A DNA stretch of 64,000 bases from Capsaspora owczarzaki ATCC 30864 (GCF_000151315.2 NW_011887305.1:599205-663204), one strand, 5' to 3'; shown: positions 22,826-34,258, counted from the stretch's first letter. The notes: a model not told the origin generated them from the letters alone. Program-made: numbers and translations.

Positions 22826-24986
22826 ATGGCTTCGATTGACAAGAGCAAGATTGGCTGGGAGCACTATGCGGTCAGTCCCCCCCCCACCACATCCATCGAT
22901 TGGCACACAGCACAGCCTTATTACGCAGTCGCAGATCTGGAGTTGGGGCTTGGAAGAGTGAGGGTTTGAGCAAGAAGTGCGTAGTGACGACATTGATTGC
23001 TGCAGTGGTCGGGTTTTGTTTGTATGGCTTTCTTCGAGGTCGTTTCTTCCGCCCTTTTTTTGATTTTCGTTCGCTGTGCATCGTTGCTTGCTGCTGCTGC
23101 TGATGGTCTTGCTCATCCGTTTGCTGCGTGCCTCACATTCAACGTCGGATGAGCGCGATGAAACCCTGTTATTCATGCATTTTGACGGTTTTTTGGTTTG
23201 TTTTTTGGTTGTTGAATAGGACTACGGTGAAGGCTTCCACGACCGCCTCGCAACCCACTGGCCCGAGCCCCGCGAGCAACTGCACGCAGGTACGCAATGC
23301 GCAGTCGCGTCCGTGCGCTCAAACACTCATCACACGCTCATCCTGGATCCAATCGCGAAAAACGCCAACCTTAAAGCAATGACGATTTTTTTTTTTTTTT
23401 TTTTTTTTTGCTTTTTTGGCTTTTTTGTCTTTTTTGACGGTTTTTGTTGGTTTTGAGCGGTTGTGCTCATCACAACATTCAGCATCATGATCCCGATTGC
23501 ACAATGGCAGATGGAGTGCATTGTCTGGTTTTTGGTTTACCGGAAAGCAGAGTGCTGGGAATTTTTGAAACCAAATCGACATTCCCCCCCTTTTTTGAAT
23601 GTTTTTGACGTACTGTCAATACTTTGAGGTGTTTGTTGAGCGTGTCGGATGCTTGTGGATGGAAGACGCACGATCTCTTGATGTAATCGTGCGGTGAAGC
23701 TGGGGTCGCATTTTTTGGATCTTCTGTGGTCGTGGGTTGATGTTCTGACATGTTCTGAACAATTTTAGGTGGCTGGCGGATGACCAAGCGCATTGCTCTT
23801 GAACTCAACCTCGCGGACAGCGAGGGCGCGGAAGGCAAGCATTACCTAGACTTGTGCTGTGGCGAGGGCGCTTCGGCCATCCAGCTCGCCAAGGAGTACA
23901 ACTGCAAGATCACCGGCATTGACATTGTTGAGAAGGCAATCAACCGGGTGAGTGCTGCACCGTGTCGCAATCGACGAGTGTTCTCTTGGTTGCCTCATTC
24001 ATTTTTCTCTTACTCTCCCTCTCTTCTACTACTACTGCTTAGGCCAAGGAGCAAGCCAAGGCCGACAAGGTCGAGCACCTCGTCACGTTCGTGGCCTGCA
24101 ACGCCTTCCAGCTTCCGTTTGCTGATGGCTCGTTCGATGCCATTTTCGGCCAAGACCCCGATGCGCTCAGCCACCAGGATCGCGTTCACATCTTCCGTGT
24201 AGGCAGGCTTGTCTTTGTACCTCGGTCATGCTTGCCAGTGTTTGTTCTGACCTTTGCACCGCGTCTTGTTTCCAGGAATGCCTCCGTGTCCTCAAGCCCA
24301 ACGGCCGCTTTGTCTTCTTCCACCACTGGATTCCCGGTCTCGGTTTCCCCGAAGATGAGGCCAAGGTGGGTTTGCAGTTTGTACCATGCTCTTTTGTCCG
24401 ACCGTTTTGATTTCTCGTTTCTCAACTTTTTTGTCTTTTTCTTTTCTGATTCTGAACTCTGATTCTGATTATCCAGGCCATCGATGCCAAGAACGAAGAA
24501 CTCAAATTCCTCGCCATGAACAACTGCAACGCCGACACCTACCTGAAGGACATGAAGACGGCCGGCTTTGTCATTGACGACGCCGAGGACATTGGCGACC
24601 TGGCTGCTGCTCATCTGCGTGGCGTCGCCTTGTCTCACTACAAGAAGAATGGCAAGATTGGCGACGCGTGGCTCCAGAACAACCTCGACTACATTGATCG
24701 CGGTCGTCGCTTTGGCCTTTGGTGCACCGCCCACAAGGAAGGCTCCTCGCAGGGTAATGTTCGCACCTCGTCCTTCAATGCCAACGAACCCCCTGCGTAC
24801 ACGACCACGAGCACAGTCACAGCAGAGGAGCTGGCGCAGGCGCAGGGCCGCATCCGCGCGCTCGAGATGCAACTCCGCTCTGTCGATGAGCGTGCCTCCT
24901 CGGCCGTCGCAGTAGCCTCGACTCTTTCTGTGATTGCGGGTGTGGTGGTTGTGGCCGCGGGAATTCGCCTGTACCTTGCTCGCTGA
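22826..24986 (+). CDS. SAM-dependent methyltransferase, tail-anchored
   Basis: Exons 22826-22870, 23220-23289, 23769-23947, 24043-24198, 24276-24365 and 24477-24986 give 349 aa. The fold is class I Rossmann. Motif I is YLDLCCGEGAS (63-73), the acidic end of strand 2 is ITGIDIV, motif II is FADGSFDAIFGQDPDALSH, and ECLRVLKPNGRFVF is motif III. The layout resembles sarcosine/dimethylglycine and phosphoethanolamine N-methyltransferases, so a small-molecule amine substrate is plausible but unproven. The unusual part is the C-terminus. After the catalytic domain comes a Ser/Thr linker, a short helix rich in Gln/Arg, and a hydrophobic stretch (STLSVIAGVVVVAAGIRLYL) two residues from the end, a tail-anchor pattern. 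Intron 1 uses the GTCAGT donor also seen elsewhere in the window. Confidence 0.93.
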
Positions 24987-25481
24987 GGATTGAAATGCAC
25001 TTTTTTTCTCTCTTTGTGTTTTTTTTTTCTCTCTTTTGGGCTTTCTCAGCTCGCCCGCTTCTTCTCCACTCCTCTCCCATCATACTTTCGCACGAGGGAG
25101 GAGATGACTGCACACGACCAGCTTGCAGCTGTCTCTTGTCTGCTACCGCGCGTGAGATGCTGCTTGCTTTGGTCGTGTGTCTGCTGATTTTTCTTCCGTT
25201 TTTTTTCAACTCTTTCAAATGCACAATTACGGGTCATACCTATTACATATTCACCTCTGTGTTCATGTGATGACTTTGGTTTGCTCCTCCCACCAACAGT
25301 GATTTTCACCAGCCAGTGAAGCATCTTAGGAATCTGTCGCATCAGTGTCATCGTTCTTAGACCGTGTGCATGTTGATTTTCATTTGCAAGCATACCAGTC
25401 GTGTGTGTGTGTGGTTTTTTGCTTGTCTCGACACCCAAACAACAAACCCTTTGCATCTATTTGCGTGTACAACGAGGGAAA
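24987..25481. other. Convergent 3' flanks
   Basis: 495 bp between the methyltransferase stop and the RHEB stop. T-rich sequence and a short GT repeat near 25405 are present. No gene is seen. Confidence 0.6.
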
Positions 25482-27653
25482 TCAAGCAATCACACAGCCA
25501 CCGCTCTTGTCCTTTTGTGGCGGCAGCGAGTCCTTGTCAACCTCCTCAAGCAGTGATTCGAAAATCTCCTTGACACTGTTATTCCGCTTGGCAGACGACT
25601 CGACAAAGCCACAGCCCCACTGCGCGGCGAGCTCGCGCCCGTCCTCGAACGTCACAACGCGCTCGCCGACGAGATCCGTCTGATTAGTGAATGGGGGGGG
25701 GGTGCGGGAATCGTTGAGTGCGCTCACAAAGAACAAAAAGCAACGAAAGAACGAAAGCAACACAAAGCTGCAACCCCTACCTTGTTGCCAACGAGTACCA
25801 ATGGGACAGAGTTGGTGCCGGTCATGTTGAGCAGCTTTTCGCGAATGATTTTCAGCATCTCAAAGCTCGTGCGAGACGTCACCGAGTACACCAGCACGTA
25901 GCCGTGAATGCCGACGGAATAACGCGTGGGGAAGATGGAAAACTCGTCCTACAGCGTCAAGACCAGAACCCAAACACCAAAAAAACCAACAGAAGGAATG
26001 AGCCTCGAGCACGACATGGAAGTGCACACTGTGGAGGATGAGTGCGAAGTGGAGAAACTCATACCTGGCCGGGTGTGTCGACAATTTCAACCAGGAAATC
26101 GCGGCCTCCTCGCAAGCTCAGTGGCTTTTGGTAGGTGTTTTCAATGGTCGGGTTGTATGTTTCCGAGAACTGGCCTTCGATGAACTGCATGGTGAGCGAT
26201 GATTTGCCTGCTCAGACAAGACAAACAAAAGAATTTTTCAATGAGTCATCTTCTCAGACCGAATGCGCAAATCTAAACGAGCCACGACCGCGGCGCGGCG
26301 TCTTTTGCGCAACAAAGACCGTTCGACGATTGCATGTTTTCAGCGAGGTAAGTCGCCACCACCACCACCGCCCACGAGCGAGGAAGCGGCACCGCGTCAT
26401 CAAAAACTGACACGAAAGAGGAATAAAGTCGAAAAGAAGCTCCGAACGAAGACAAAGAGGCGCCTTGGGGTCTGCATGCTGCGACTGTAGCTCGGTGTTT
26501 TGTATGGAATGCTCGAATGCGTCGCAGGGCACCCATACAGCCGATGAGCTGGGGGGGGGAGAGAGAGAGAGACAGAGAGAAGGGAAGCTGGGTATTGTCG
26601 GAGGTTTAGTTGTGGCGTGTTTTGAGCTCTTGTCGCGTTTGCCATTCACCAACGCTAGCAGCGCCGTCCACTGTACTGTTGCAATGAAAGCAGCAGAAGA
26701 GACATTGCGACTTGCGCTGGCTTTGAATTGGGAAGTGGGAGGACGCAGGCGAGGCAGAAACAACGGGGTCGGAGCTTCGTCGCTGCTCTGCCAGTTACAG
26801 CACTCTGGCGACGCTTCTCCACTGCAGTGCGCGTCAGTCAACACACACAATGCATGTTCACTCTGAAGCAACAGGACAGTGGGATTCTGTCTCTCTGTCT
26901 CTCTCTCCGATCGCTCTAGCGACATTACCTCTGGTTCACGTTCCAAAAGCACTAAACCATTGCTCCAGCCAACCCCGACGCGCAACCCTTTCAGTCAGTT
27001 CATTCACATCCTGCACTCTCGTTCGTTGCCAACGCTCGCTCAGCTTGGCATTGCCCACTCTGGAAGGAGAGGGGGGAGGAGAGGCTGGTTATTCCGCTCT
27101 GAACCTTCGTTTTTGCTTCGTTGAACCTTCTACCACCACCTCGTCCGCGTCCGTTCCGTTCCCCTCTCCCACAAAAGCACAGGCTGCTCGCATAAGCACA
27201 AAGCCATGGCGTGTTCGTCGCCGCTGCCACCCAAACAAACAACCAGGCAAGCCGCCAGTCAACAAACGCACAAATCCATCTCAATGACGTTCCAGCCAAC
27301 TTTTTTTTTTTTTTTTTTTTTCGGTTTTGCATGTGATATTGCGTTGTTTTTTTCCGTTACAACCACAACAACAGTCATCCATTATCAGAGGTATGAACGA
27401 CAGCCTCATTACATGATTGAGGATTGTATAGCGTTGTGTGTGGTCTCGCTTGCTGAGGCGCTTCGTGCGTTCAATCTGCTGAAACACGGCTCAGATTGCG
27501 CTTCGTTTCACACAATTCTCACTCCCACAACCCCCAAGTTCTCAGTGCTGAATGAACGAGGGATAGAGAGAGAGAGACGGCATTGATGTTGAAAAACTCA
27601 CCGACAGCGCGGAAGCCCATCACGGCAAACTTTCTACTGCGTGCTGAGGACAT
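25482..27653 (-). CDS. RHEB: Ras-family GTPase RHEB
   Basis: A small GTPase that switches on mTORC1 at lysosomal/endomembranes. Four minus-strand exons, 27653-27602, 26207-26065, 25948-25781 and 25679-25482, give 186 aa (human RHEB is 184). The P-loop is GFRAVGKS (13-20). It has Arg where Ras has Gly12, the RHEB signature. Switch I is TYNPTIENTYQK. G4 is NKTD across the last intron, G5 is SSAK, and the C-terminus is CVIA, a prenylation CAAX box. G3 reads DTPGQ rather than DTAGQ. Intron 1 is 1.4 kb. KPTN, another mTORC1-pathway gene, lies 7 kb away. Confidence 0.96.
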
Positions 27654-27799
27654 TGTCGAAACAAAAACTGGGCAAAGAAAAAAAAAATCTCAGAACTTGA
27701 AACAAAGAAATAAGACTGAACTGAAATTGAAATTTGTATATCGAAATACAGCACAAAAGAAGCAGCAACCAATGAACTCAAAGCTCGAGTTGCAGATCT

Positions 27800-27905
27800 A
27801 CGAAAAGGATCAGGAAATTGGCGAGCGTGTTGGCTGCGTCCGATGGGACGGAGCTTGATGATGACGACGACAAAGAACTCACTAGTCAAGGAGCGGGAGG
27901 GCAGA
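27800..27905 (+). pseudogene. Broken fragment resembling the C9orf85-like gene
   Basis: The plus strand here matches the acidic part of the single-exon gene at 16.4-17.5 kb (its 17201-17335 region). GATCAGGAAATTG..GAG, then GATGG-AC-GAGCTTGATGATGACGACGAC, AAAGAACTCACT and AAGGAGCGGGAGG follow in the same order, but in more than one frame and with a deletion of about 40 bases. In protein terms, DQEI..E and LAxxDGxELDDDDDxELT are recognisable. It lies between the RHEB start and the 3' end of LRR copy A. Asp-codon repeats can mislead, but the flanking non-repeat words also agree. Confidence 0.45.
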
Positions 27906-27923
27906 CAGTTCCCATGACTGTCG

Positions 27924-29783
27924 TTAAACATATCCAACACGAAGCGATTCAAACGCTACATCGGAGGGAGACTTGCTGGCTCGAACTTGAACCTGCCAAC
28001 CCGCGCGCATTTGTCGAAAGACAGGATGATTGGCTGGCAGGATTGTCACAAGCTCGAGGCTCGAATCGACGAGGGTCGGTTTCACCGAGCATTCGTATCG
28101 AATAGCACCTTGCTCATCTCGGATAATCAAATCAAAGCCGCTGCTGCCGTTGCTGTCAGAGCGGTTACTCATGTCACGAAGCACTTGAATTGCTTTCACA
28201 CGGATTGAATTTCCTTGAGGCACAGTGACTTTCAGAACGCGGTCGGGGGTATCGACATGAAACCATTCTCGTTTGGTATGCTGCACGCCTTGCCAGTAGT
28301 GCGCTTCGTCCATAATGAGTTCGGCAAGCTCGTTTGGTAGGGCGGGCAGAGCTGCCGATTGATCCTCCAGCTCCTGTCCGCTGGTCAGCAAGAGAAACAC
28401 GTTGTGAAGGTCTTCAGCAGTTGCCAATCGTGGAAGCAAGGAGAATGCAAGAGGGTTGAGCTGGCGATAAATGCTGTGCAACGAACAATCAAGGTGAATG
28501 AGCACGCAGCAGGGCGAGTCCGGTGGTTGGAGGACAAATCGTTCGGACAAACAAACCTACCTAAGGTCATTCAGAGTTCGGTTGACATGACGCGCTTCAT
28601 TAATCGCTTGAATACCAGCATTGCCAATGCAATTTAAATGTACCCTGTCGTTTCAGGGGTGAGCAACGTTTGTCTGAGCCTCGCCCAACGACCGAGACCA
28701 GCAAGCAAAGCGCACAGCAACTTACTCGAGCCACCACAGCTGTTTGTTCACCATGAGTGCTTCAGCGATTGCCTGCGCTCCAATGTTACCAATGTGATTC
28801 TCTTCCAAACTGTCCACATTTCCTCCATCAGTGAACACTCCTAACACCTTCTACTTGATCACATGCATCAGTCAAAGTGAGATTCCTTACAATAGCATCC
28901 GCACCATCTTGTTCACTTTGAGTGTGTCAGCAATCGCCTGTGCTCCAACATCGCCAATCTCATTGTTGTGCAGACTGTTCATCTCAACCCTCCATCGGTG
29001 AGCACTCTTCTGAATCGCCCACCCTCACGCATCAGTCAAAGTGGAATGGCTTACTAGAGCTCCTTCAGCGTCTTGTTCACTCTGAGTGCCTCAGCAATGG
29101 CCTGCGCTCCAGCATCGCCAATCTGATTCTGATACAAACTGTCCATCCCTCAGTGAACCACCCTTGCAGTCCCTCTACTGAAATCACCCACTCACATCAA
29201 AGTGAGATAGATGATGCCTTACCTGAGCACAGCCAGTGTCGTGTTCACCTTGAGTGCTTCACCAATCGCCTGCGCTCCGGCAGCGCCAATCTGATTCTCT
29301 CGCAGGCTGTCCGTCCCCTCCGTTCGTGAGCACTCGGACTGACCTCTACTTGATCACCCACTCATAAGCACCAGTAGATGCGAATTGACTGACTTGAGCT
29401 CCTTCAGCGTCTTATTCACTTTGAGTGCCTCAGCGAGTGCCCGCGCTCCAACAATGCCAATCTGATTCTCACTCAGACTGTCCACATCCCCCTCCATCAG
29501 TGAGCACTCTACTGAATCACCCACTCACATGCACCAGCAAGAGTGAGATGCCTTACTTGAGCGTGTCAAGCGTCGTGTTCACTTTGAGTGCCTCAGCAAT
29601 CGCTTGTGCCTCAGCATCGCTAATCTGATTGTCATCCAGGCTGTCCTCCTTTGTATCCGTACACACGCTATCACGCTGCTCCAATCAACTCGGGCTTTTC
29701 TCTTACAAGAGCACCCGACTCGCATTGCTGACTTGGTCGTACAACTCCCGCTGTCTCTGGTTCATATTCTGATACGACAACAT
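27924..29783 (-). CDS. LRR protein with novel C-terminal domain, copy A
   Basis: Nine minus-strand exons: 29783-29707, 29640-29557, 29477-29394, 29306-29223, 29138-29055, 28974-28891, 28809-28726, 28644-28561 and 28473-27924, giving 404 aa. Exons 2-8 are each exactly 84 nt, start in the same phase, and each codes one 28-residue ribonuclease-inhibitor-type leucine-rich repeat (pattern L..NQIGDAGAQAIAEALKVN.TL..L). Exon 9 codes a domain of about 183 residues containing LPNELAELIMDEAHYWQGVQ, LKVTVPQGNSIRVKAIQVLRD and HPVFRQMRAGWQVQVRASKS. I cannot name it; the xLIMDEAxYW piece recalls uncharacterised fungal proteins. There is no signal peptide or membrane span. Copies B and C at 43.5-47.5 kb are its paralogues. 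The start could also be the ATG at 29765. Confidence 0.8.
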
Positions 29784-30136
29784 TGGCAAAAAGAGTGTTG
29801 AATCGAAACAAACAAAAAGGACTGCCAGTCTGAGTCAATTCCAAAAAGAAAAACAAAAAAAAGCCTCAAAACGCCACGGCACTTCAAAACGACGACCGTG
29901 TGCACATTATCATCCAGTACAGACTTTCACTCTCATTGGATCTTCTTGCCTTTCGAACAAGATCGATGCAATGGAACAAAAGGCATTGAAATTGAAACCA
30001 GTCCCTTTCTCAGCCCTTTTTCTCAGTAATTTTTCTCAGTCATTTTTCTCTGTAATTTTCTCTTTCATTTCTCAATTTCTCAGTCTCTTTTCTCAGTCTC
30101 TTTTCTCAGTCCCTTTTCTCAAATTTCTCGCCGCGC
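29784..30136. promoter_or_regulatory. Divergent promoter, LRR copy A / RGP1
   Basis: 353 bp between head-to-head starts. The half next to RGP1 (about 30004-30121) is a degenerate tandem repeat of TTTTTCTCAGT units, around ten copies, fully pyrimidine-biased on the plus strand. No gene is seen in it. Confidence 0.55.
30004..30121 (+). repeat. Degenerate TTTTCTCAGT tandem repeat
   Basis: About ten imperfect copies of a 10-11-nt unit ending immediately before the RGP1 start codon. Each unit contains CTCAG, which looks like a splice acceptor. Confidence 0.75.
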
Positions 30137-32479
30137 ATGCTTGACGTGCGAGTGACGCTTGCGCGGAACGGCGTCTTCTTTGCTGGCGAGACGGTGCATG
30201 CGACGATTGCGCTGACAAACCTCAATTCCAGCGCCAAGCCGACCGACGCGAGTACGACTGGAACGACTGGTACAAGCACGAGCGGCGTCGAGAAGATTGC
30301 CTGGGTCAGCGCCCAAGTCACCTGCCACGCGCGCCTCAACGCGGCGTACACGAACGCAGATGCAGTCGCAAACAACCCGCAGCGACATCCGCACGCGCGC
30401 GACGCGGAGGTCATGACGGACGACGCGGCGCCAATCGCGGCAGTCCAGCTGGCAATGAAACAGCTCTCAGCGCCGTCCACTGCGACGCCAGCCATCGAGA
30501 GCCATCATCATCAAGATGGTCAACATCATCGTCATGATCATAGTAGCCATCACGACGTCCATCCCGATGCTCAACAAGGCCCAGGTGTCCAGTCAACCGC
30601 CTCGTCCTTGCTCTCATTCTTCTCGTCCTTCCTGCCAGGCGGATTGGTGTCCGAACCGTCAACCCCGAACAGTCACCCGCCATCACAGCAGACAGTGTCG
30701 CCAAACCACAGTCACACTGCGCACTCGGGTCGCGCATCACGCCATCGAGGTCAGTGTTGTTGTCGATCGTAGAGCAAATCGGTTGTGCTGATCTGATCTT
30801 GCTTGCTTGTCGTTCGAGAAATCGTGGGATGGGCAGATAGGCTTGGTCTGCAGTCGATACTAAAGTGCCTCTGCTCTGATGTTGTGTGATTAGGCGACGA
30901 TTCGAATGGCGTGTTGATGTTTAGCTCGCCTCTTGTGATTCTGACCAACAACACGTTACTGGAAGCAGGCCAAGCACAGTCATGTAAAGCGTGGCATGCA
31001 GTCTCATTGGGATGCGTTGCAGAGCGTCAGCGACTGACTCACCCGTTCGCTTTGACCGTGCCACCGACAGTCGAGTACATGGCTCCCTTGCCGTTGGACA
31101 TTCCCCCATCACATCGCGGCGTTTCTGCAGGCTACACTTATCGAATTAACGTTGGCGTTCAGCTTGGAAATGCCGATCCAGTCTCCCTTCCCGTTTCGTT
31201 CCGTGTGTTTGTTATTCAGCGTGAGTCAAATGTGTCACAACGAGTAATGTCATTTTTTTGTTGTGTTTGGGTCAGTCCCTGACGAAATCTCTCTTTCAAT
31301 CCTCATTCTCCAGCTGTGGAAATGCTCACCTCAACATTAGCTGCACTCCATCTGGATCGTGACTCGGGTGAGTGCCAGAATGTGTTCGGAATTTTTGTTG
31401 TCGTGATCGATTGGTTTGATTCACCATATTTTATTTTTGGCTCGGGTGCCAGAGCGAAAACGGTCAATATCGCGCCAAAGTCCCTTGCCGCAACAAGATG
31501 GGGCGAAACGGGGCCTTGGCGAAGAGTCTCGCCAAGCTTTGACACGGAGATCGTTCCCGTCGTTGCCAGAGCCAGCAGGCGGGCCATCTCGTTCGGAACT
31601 CTGGGACTCGGATACCATTTTCGAGCTTTTGTCGCTAGTCACTGCCAATGTATCCACTCGACAAGGGGCATGTAAGACGCGCCTCTTGAATCTGTTCGCA
31701 CACCTTTTGGAACGTTTTTTTTTTGTTTTGACTTGATGCGGATTTGCAGCGAAATTCAACATCACCTCCTCCATTGGGCATGTGGCGCGCTTCAAACTAC
31801 GAAAACCCGCCTATCGACTGGGCGAGGATGTCGTTGGAACCTTTGATTTTTCGGACGCAACCATCCCTTGTTATCAGGTTGAGCTCGACAGCCGTTTTGG
31901 TGTGTTGGTTGTCAAAAGTACCATGTACTCATTTCAAGCAAATGTGTATGTTTTCCTTTTGTCTTTTTGCGTCCAGATTGCCATTCATCTGGAATGCATC
32001 GAAACGGTCGGGTTGCCATACGCTGTCAACCCGCAAAAACTGTCCACCACGCGGCTTCATGCCGAGCATCACGAATTCTGCGCCCATACAAAGCAGCTCC
32101 ATGTTGCGCTTCCTGTTCCTCAAGCAAGCACGCCTGATTTCGACACGGATTTGCGTACGAGGGCAGCGCCTTTGTTCTTGTTTTTGTTGTTGTTCTGGAC
32201 ACTGACAAAGTCTGCTTGCGTTTCTTGATGCGTCCATCATCAGTTTCTGTCAAGTGGAGGCTGCGAATCGAGTTTGCGATCGCCTCTCGGGTTGACCAAG
32301 GCAAGCCTATTCTTCCGGATTGCGAGCCGTTGCTCGACTCGAACGAAACGTGGGTTTCTCCGACGCAAATCCAGGCCGAGCTGTTGTCCATGACCATTCC
32401 GCTGGTCGTCATTGCTGCGCATCCGCTACACGTTCATTCGCCCGCCCTAGTGACCGCGGCTCTGCTCAAGCACGAGTGA
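30137..32479 (+). CDS. RGP1: RGP1 homologue, RAB6 GEF subunit
   Basis: Partner of RIC1 in the complex that activates RAB6/Ypt6 for retrograde transport to the Golgi. Eight exons, 30137-30749, 30894-30983, 31071-31220, 31314-31367, 31453-31671, 31750-31877, 31977-32154 and 32244-32479, give 555 aa (human 391). Conserved landmarks in order: LARNGVFFAGETVHATIAL at the start; GQAQSFEYMAPLPLDIPPSHRG, across the 30984-31070 intron, matching human [56 protein letters not shown]; and SVKWRLRIEFAIASR near the end. The extra length is a His/Ser/Pro-rich insert at about 140-200, including an HHRHDHSSHHDVH stretch. Introns are all about 70-145 bp. MPPE1 follows 285 bp downstream on the same strand. Confidence 0.95.
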
Positions 32480-32764
32480 TTGGTTGGATCGATGATGCAT
32501 TCTTAGCTTGCTGCTCTGTTGTTCTCAATGCCAATAACACACCATCCCACTCCCCAACAGCAATTGTCATGCACAATTTTGCGGCTCAATGATATTTTCG
32601 CCTCGTTTTTTCGGTTTCTGAGCAGCTCAGTCTAATTGTCTTCTTCTTTTCCCTTTTCCGCCACATTTCTACAGTTCTCAATGCGAGCATCCTGAGCCAA
32701 ATTTCAAGCCTTGGCTCATCTTCATATCCAGATCTACAAGTAGAGAACAAACCGCTTGCACCCA

Positions 32765-34258
32765 ATGGTTCGCCAGCTGCAACGTGCAATTCTGGTCATT
32801 CTGGTTGTCGTCGGAGTGTGCCTTTGGATGACCGAAGTCGTGCTCTTCCAGCAGATCGGGCTTTACAATGCAGTCATCCACAATACTGACTGCACTTCAT
32901 GGCCAACGCTGGGTCGGGTCGGGATGAACACTGCTCAAGCTCACTCTGCGTTACCAGAGTTCAACAAGATTGAGCCCAAGACCAAGACCGAGTCCGAGTC
33001 CGAGTCCGCGTCCGCGTCCGAGCCACACGCAATCCGATTGCTGGTCATTGCAGATCCGCATCTCATCGGGCACCAGCGGGGTCACTGGCTCGATCGGCTG
33101 AGGCGCGAGTTTGCAATGCAGCAGTCCTTCCGAGCGATTGCTCAGTTGCTGCCGGAAGACCAGCGTCCGCACGCCGTGTTGCTGCTTGGAGACATCTTTG
33201 ATGAAGGCCAATGGGACACCCAAGAAAACTGGGACGACGATCTGAGGCGGTTTCATCGCGTGTTTGACATGTCGAGCATGCGCAGTCCCAATCGTCAACC
33301 ACCGTTGCTCAAGGTCGTCGTTGGGAATCACGATGTTGGATTTCACTATGTCATGAATCAATGGCTGCTCGAGCGTTTTGCCCATGCGTTCGGCCCAGCC
33401 ACGGATTCGATCATGATTTCGAGCAACTCTGACAGAACGACCGAGCGACAGTCCATCCAGCTCGTCACGTTGAACAGTATTGCGATGCGCCAGGATGGGT
33501 GTACACTGTGTAACGCCACACGAAGTCGCATCTCGGACATTGCACAAGAGTTGACGCTCCAACCGGACACGACCGAGCGCCCGCCAGTCGTTCTTGCAAT
33601 GCATTTCCCTCTCTTCCGGACAAGCATTGCCGATCGCATTGCCGATCGCATTGCCGATCACATTGCACGTGGCACCAAGATGGAGCGCACCGCAGACGAG
33701 AGCAATCGCCAAGAGCTGCCACCGACGTCGGTGACCTGTCCGGTTCCTCAGGACCGCTCGGGCGTTTTGCAGCTCCACCGCTCTGGTCGTGTCGCCAGGC
33801 GGCAAGTCTCAAGTCATGAAGTTGTCACTCTTCCTGACTTGCTACCTCTGGTGAACTTGTCAGAGGAGCAGCTCGCCGAGATGAGGTCGGGCGAAGACCG
33901 CGAGACCATTTCCGAGGAAGGCACAAAGCTTTTACTGGAATCGCTGGCCCCTCGGCTTGTATTCTCGGCCCACGCTCACGAAGATTGTGTCTTTACGCAC
34001 TCTGATGGCACCATCGAGGTCAGCGTCGGCTCGTTCAATCGCCGCAACGACCCGGATGCGCGGTTTCTGCTTGCCACGGTCTCGACCGACGCCTCTTCGC
34101 CTGTGGTCGCGTCCGTTGTGTTTTGCCACATCCCTCACGAGGACGTCGTCTACGTCATGTACGCTATTGCCGTAGCGTGTGTGGCACTGGTTGCGCTCTA
34201 CTCTGGCGTCTCGTTTGTCTGGCAAACCGTCCAATCGAGGCGCCGAAAGCGAGCCTAA
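32765..34258 (+). CDS. MPPE1: Metallophosphoesterase MPPE1/PGAP5 (Cdc1/Ted1 family)
   Basis: An ER membrane enzyme of the family that removes ethanolamine-phosphate from GPI-anchor glycans before export. A single exon of 497 aa. A membrane span at about 9-29 is followed by an acidic Ser/Glu linker. The two-metal site is complete: D97-P-H99, G142-D143, N188-H189-D190, H280 (AMHFPL), and H403-A-H405 where the usual GHxH reads SAHAH. A second span lies at about 460-485, and the end is a basic tail (SRRRKRA). Right after the HFPL motif, a short 12-nt repeat codes IADRIADRIADHI. Start: the first in-frame ATG, directly before the membrane span. KPTN begins 159 bp downstream. Confidence 0.93.
   Translation: MVRQLQRAILVILVVVGVCLWMTEVVLFQQIGLYNAVIHNTDCTSWPTLGRVGMNTAQAHSALPEFNKIEPKTKTESESESASASEPHAIRLLVIADPHLIGHQRGHWLDRLRREFAMQQSFRAIAQLLPEDQRPHAVLLLGDIFDEGQWDTQENWDDDLRRFHRVFDMSSMRSPNRQPPLLKVVVGNHDVGFHYVMNQWLLERFAHAFGPATDSIMISSNSDRTTERQSIQLVTLNSIAMRQDGCTLCNATRSRISDIAQELTLQPDTTERPPVVLAMHFPLFRTSIADRIADRIADHIARGTKMERTADESNRQELPPTSVTCPVPQDRSGVLQLHRSGRVARRQVSSHEVVTLPDLLPLVNLSEEQLAEMRSGEDRETISEEGTKLLLESLAPRLVFSAHAHEDCVFTHSDGTIEVSVGSFNRRNDPDARFLLATVSTDASSPVVASVVFCHIPHEDVVYVMYAIAVACVALVALYSGVSFVWQTVQSRRRKRA

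Noticed and set aside
28560-29640. Regularly spaced repeats suggesting a CRISPR-like array
   Set aside because: The repeats are 84-nt LRR exons with splice sites and a continuous reading frame.
32756-32764. Upstream non-ATG extension of the MPPE1 start
   Set aside because: The first ATG at 32765 directly precedes the membrane span; the extra three codons begin with TTG.
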